From Flavobacterium phragmitis (GTDB lineage: Bacteria > Bacteroidota > Bacteroidia > Flavobacteriales > Flavobacteriaceae): a DNA stretch of 64,000 nt. The position numbers and the translations under genes are program-made. This document shows, one piece after another, positions 62,839 through 64,000 of the stretch. The notes under the pieces were generated by a model, which saw only the letters and a program-made list of their open reading frames with translations, searched no databases and was not told where the DNA came from. The DNA lies in the NCBI RefSeq assembly GCF_900112575.1, contig NZ_FOMH01000003.1:248001-312000 (forward strand), written 5' to 3'. How positions within the stretch are numbered: position 1 is the first letter of the stretch; every line of letters begins with the position of its first letter.

Positions 62839-63249
62839 ATGCAAAAAAACTACCTCATCTTACTTTTTGTATCTATACTTTTTTCCTGCAAACATCCAGA
62901 TGCTCCTCCACCATCAACAGAAATAAATTCATTTTATAAACCTGTAATTACTGCAGATGATCGTAAAACAATAACTCCGGAAGAAGCCAAAACCTATCAT
63001 GTAAATACAACTTATAAGTACAAATACAGAACGGGAAATCCTGGACACTATAAATACAATTATGATGTAAAAGGAATAAATACAACTGGAGACTCGGTTT
63101 TTGGGAATATAATTGTTCAAGGAAAATATGGAGCCGGAATTTTAATTGATAGTATTGCCGAAACAGAAATAAATACCGAATGGATTGCTCACGGAAAACT
63201 AAAAGCTCTTGATAAACATGGAAATGAATACCATTTAATTGTTAAATAA
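62839..63249 (+). CDS. Small lipoprotein, function unknown
   Basis: A 136-residue lipoprotein with lipobox ILFSC (Cys17), then KHPDAPPPSTE. The middle contains a run of Tyr/Lys (TTYKYKYRTGNPGHYKYNYDV), followed by a beta-rich part (FGNIIVQGKYGAGILID, EWIAHGKLKALDKHGNEYHLIV). No family was recognised. It is 9 bp upstream of the next small exported protein, so the two form a unit. Confidence 0.6.
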   Translation: MQKNYLILLFVSILFSCKHPDAPPPSTEINSFYKPVITADDRKTITPEEAKTYHVNTTYKYKYRTGNPGHYKYNYDVKGINTTGDSVFGNIIVQGKYGAGILIDSIAETEINTEWIAHGKLKALDKHGNEYHLIVK

Positions 63250-63258
63250 AATTATATA

Positions 63259-63468
63259 ATGAAATATACTTTACTCTTACTAATTGTTTTTTCAAGCTCT
63301 TTCAAACCACCTGAAACTAATGTTTATATCTGTGGTTCGACTGGTGCAAAAAAATATCATTATAATGAAAATTGTCGCGGACTTCGTTCTTGTCGTAGCG
63401 AAACGGTAAAAACATCGCTCAAACAAGCTAAAGGTTTGGGTTTATCACTTTGCGGATGGGAAGATTAA
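63259..63468 (+). CDS. Small exported Cys/His protein
   Basis: A 69-residue protein with a signal peptide (about 1-16). The mature part has VYICGSTGAKKYHYNENCRGLRSC and LGLSLCGWED, four Cys and a YHxxxxC motif. The pattern recurs in small exported Bacteroidota proteins as I remember them and recalls Ada-type metal sites, but the function is not known. It lies 9 bp after the previous small lipoprotein. Confidence 0.6.
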   Translation: MKYTLLLLIVFSSSFKPPETNVYICGSTGAKKYHYNENCRGLRSCRSETVKTSLKQAKGLGLSLCGWED

Positions 63469-63678
63469 TTCTTCTCATTTTTTACATTTAATTATTTGAT
63501 AATAATCACTTTACAATAAATTCACATTGGTTTTATTAATTTGATATAAAACTAATCGTTATGAAATTCTTTAATCTAAATTTTCTGGTATCATTCAAAG
63601 AATGGCTTTTTTTAAGAGCTATGCAATCTTCTTTCCTACACTAATAGAAACGTTTAAAAACAAGGAAAGTCTTATTGA

Positions 63679-64000
63679 ATGAATAAAATTGAAAACTCAT
63701 TTTTGAACAAAAACCAATTTGGGGAAGATTTCTTGTGGGGTGTTTCAACCGCCGCTTTCCAAATTGAGGGAGCGCATGATTCTGACGGAAAAGGTTCTTC
63801 TATCTGGGATGTTTTTACTTCTCAAAAAGGAAAAATAAAAAACGGTGATCATGCCTTAACTGCTTGCGATTTCTACAACTCTTATCAAGATGATATCGAT
63901 TTGATTCGGGAATTAAATATTCCAAATTTCAGATTCTCTATCAGCTGGCCTAGAATTATGCCAACTGGAATCCATCCTATAAATCAGGCCGGAATCGATT
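63679..64000 (+). CDS. Glycoside hydrolase family 1 (beta-glucosidase), 5' part only
   Basis: 107 codons from ATG 63679 to the window end; the gene continues beyond. The translation has FLWGVSTAAFQIEGAHDSDGKG, the GH1 N-terminal signature, then SIWDVF, ACDFYNSYQDDIDLIRELN and FRFSISWPRIMPTG, the next conserved GH1 blocks. No signal peptide is seen, so the enzyme is probably cytoplasmic. GH1 enzymes remove beta-linked glucose or related sugars. The catalytic Glu residues are outside the window. The 210 bp before it contain a 27-codon ORF (63561-63644) of doubtful value. Confidence 0.93.
   Translation, partial: MNKIENSFLNKNQFGEDFLWGVSTAAFQIEGAHDSDGKGSSIWDVFTSQKGKIKNGDHALTACDFYNSYQDDIDLIRELNIPNFRFSISWPRIMPTGIHPINQAGID

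Noticed and set aside
63561..63644. 27-codon ORF upstream of the GH1 gene as a leader peptide
   Set aside because: No biased codon content and no terminator or antiterminator around it; likely a chance ORF.

Overview
The window looks like a chromosome segment of a Flavobacterium-type bacterium (phylum Bacteroidota). The evidence is the low G+C content, a SusC/SusD outer-membrane uptake pair, several TonB-dependent receptors, many lipoproteins with SxC-type lipoboxes, promoters of the TTG/TAnnTTTG class rather than sigma-70 sites, little sign of Shine-Dalgarno sequences, and nested palindromic intergenic repeats. No rRNA, tRNA, CRISPR array or complete insertion sequence was seen.

Layout. 1-8.6 kb: a polysaccharide deacetylase lipoprotein, a bestrophin-type channel, an OmpR/histidine-kinase pair, a large Oar-like TonB receptor, and a cupin whose 3' end runs into a 14-bp tandem repeat. 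8.8-12.3 kb (minus strand): a class V aminotransferase and a TlpA-type thioredoxin lie downstream of a SAM-I riboswitch and a 31-codon ORF. 12.5-16.5 kb: a BtuB-like receptor is divergent from a MocR/PdxR-type regulator, with the likely operator inside the receptor promoter. 16.7-19.4 kb (minus strand): a complete methionine ABC importer, metN-metI-metQ. It is preceded by an unannotated 31-codon leader ORF with five Met codons, a perfect terminator hairpin and a competing antiterminator pairing. This apparent methionine attenuator is the most interesting element of the window. 19.5-21.6 kb: nagA and a DUF2490 protein. 22.3-27.2 kb (minus strand): a TolC/HlyD/ABC export operon whose ATPase has degenerate catalytic motifs.

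27.5-31 kb is a patchwork: a DUF1810 gene, a transposase remnant, a DPP-IV-type peptidase and a truncated DsbD-like stub. 31-44.6 kb (minus strand) is one long locus: ECF sigma, FecR anti-sigma, STN-SusC, SusD, DUF4843 lipoprotein, PKD-like lipoprotein, TlpA thioredoxin and M16 peptidase. It lacks glycoside hydrolases and carries peptidases, so peptide rather than glycan uptake is the better guess. 44.8-49.1 kb: an L,D-transpeptidase-like protein, a second MocR regulator, DUF2024, the PLP-homeostasis protein YggS and an AAA ATPase. 49.1-56 kb: a nested palindrome, a membrane GT2 synthase, and a single-domain response regulator followed by a 1337-residue multi-PAS kinase. 56-60.6 kb: small lipoproteins, a membrane protein of unknown function, and a TPR histidine kinase with its response regulator. 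60.7-64 kb: a solitary HsdR-N-type nuclease, a PH-SHOCT protein, a TM2 gene broken by one stop codon, two small exported proteins, and the start of a GH1 beta-glucosidase cut by the window edge.

Regulatory themes. Methionine/SAM sensing appears twice with two apparently different RNA mechanisms. PLP-binding MocR regulators also appear twice, once beside a receptor and once near a PLP-homeostasis gene. Function assignments come from motif reading without database searches; coordinates and motifs were read directly from the sequence.
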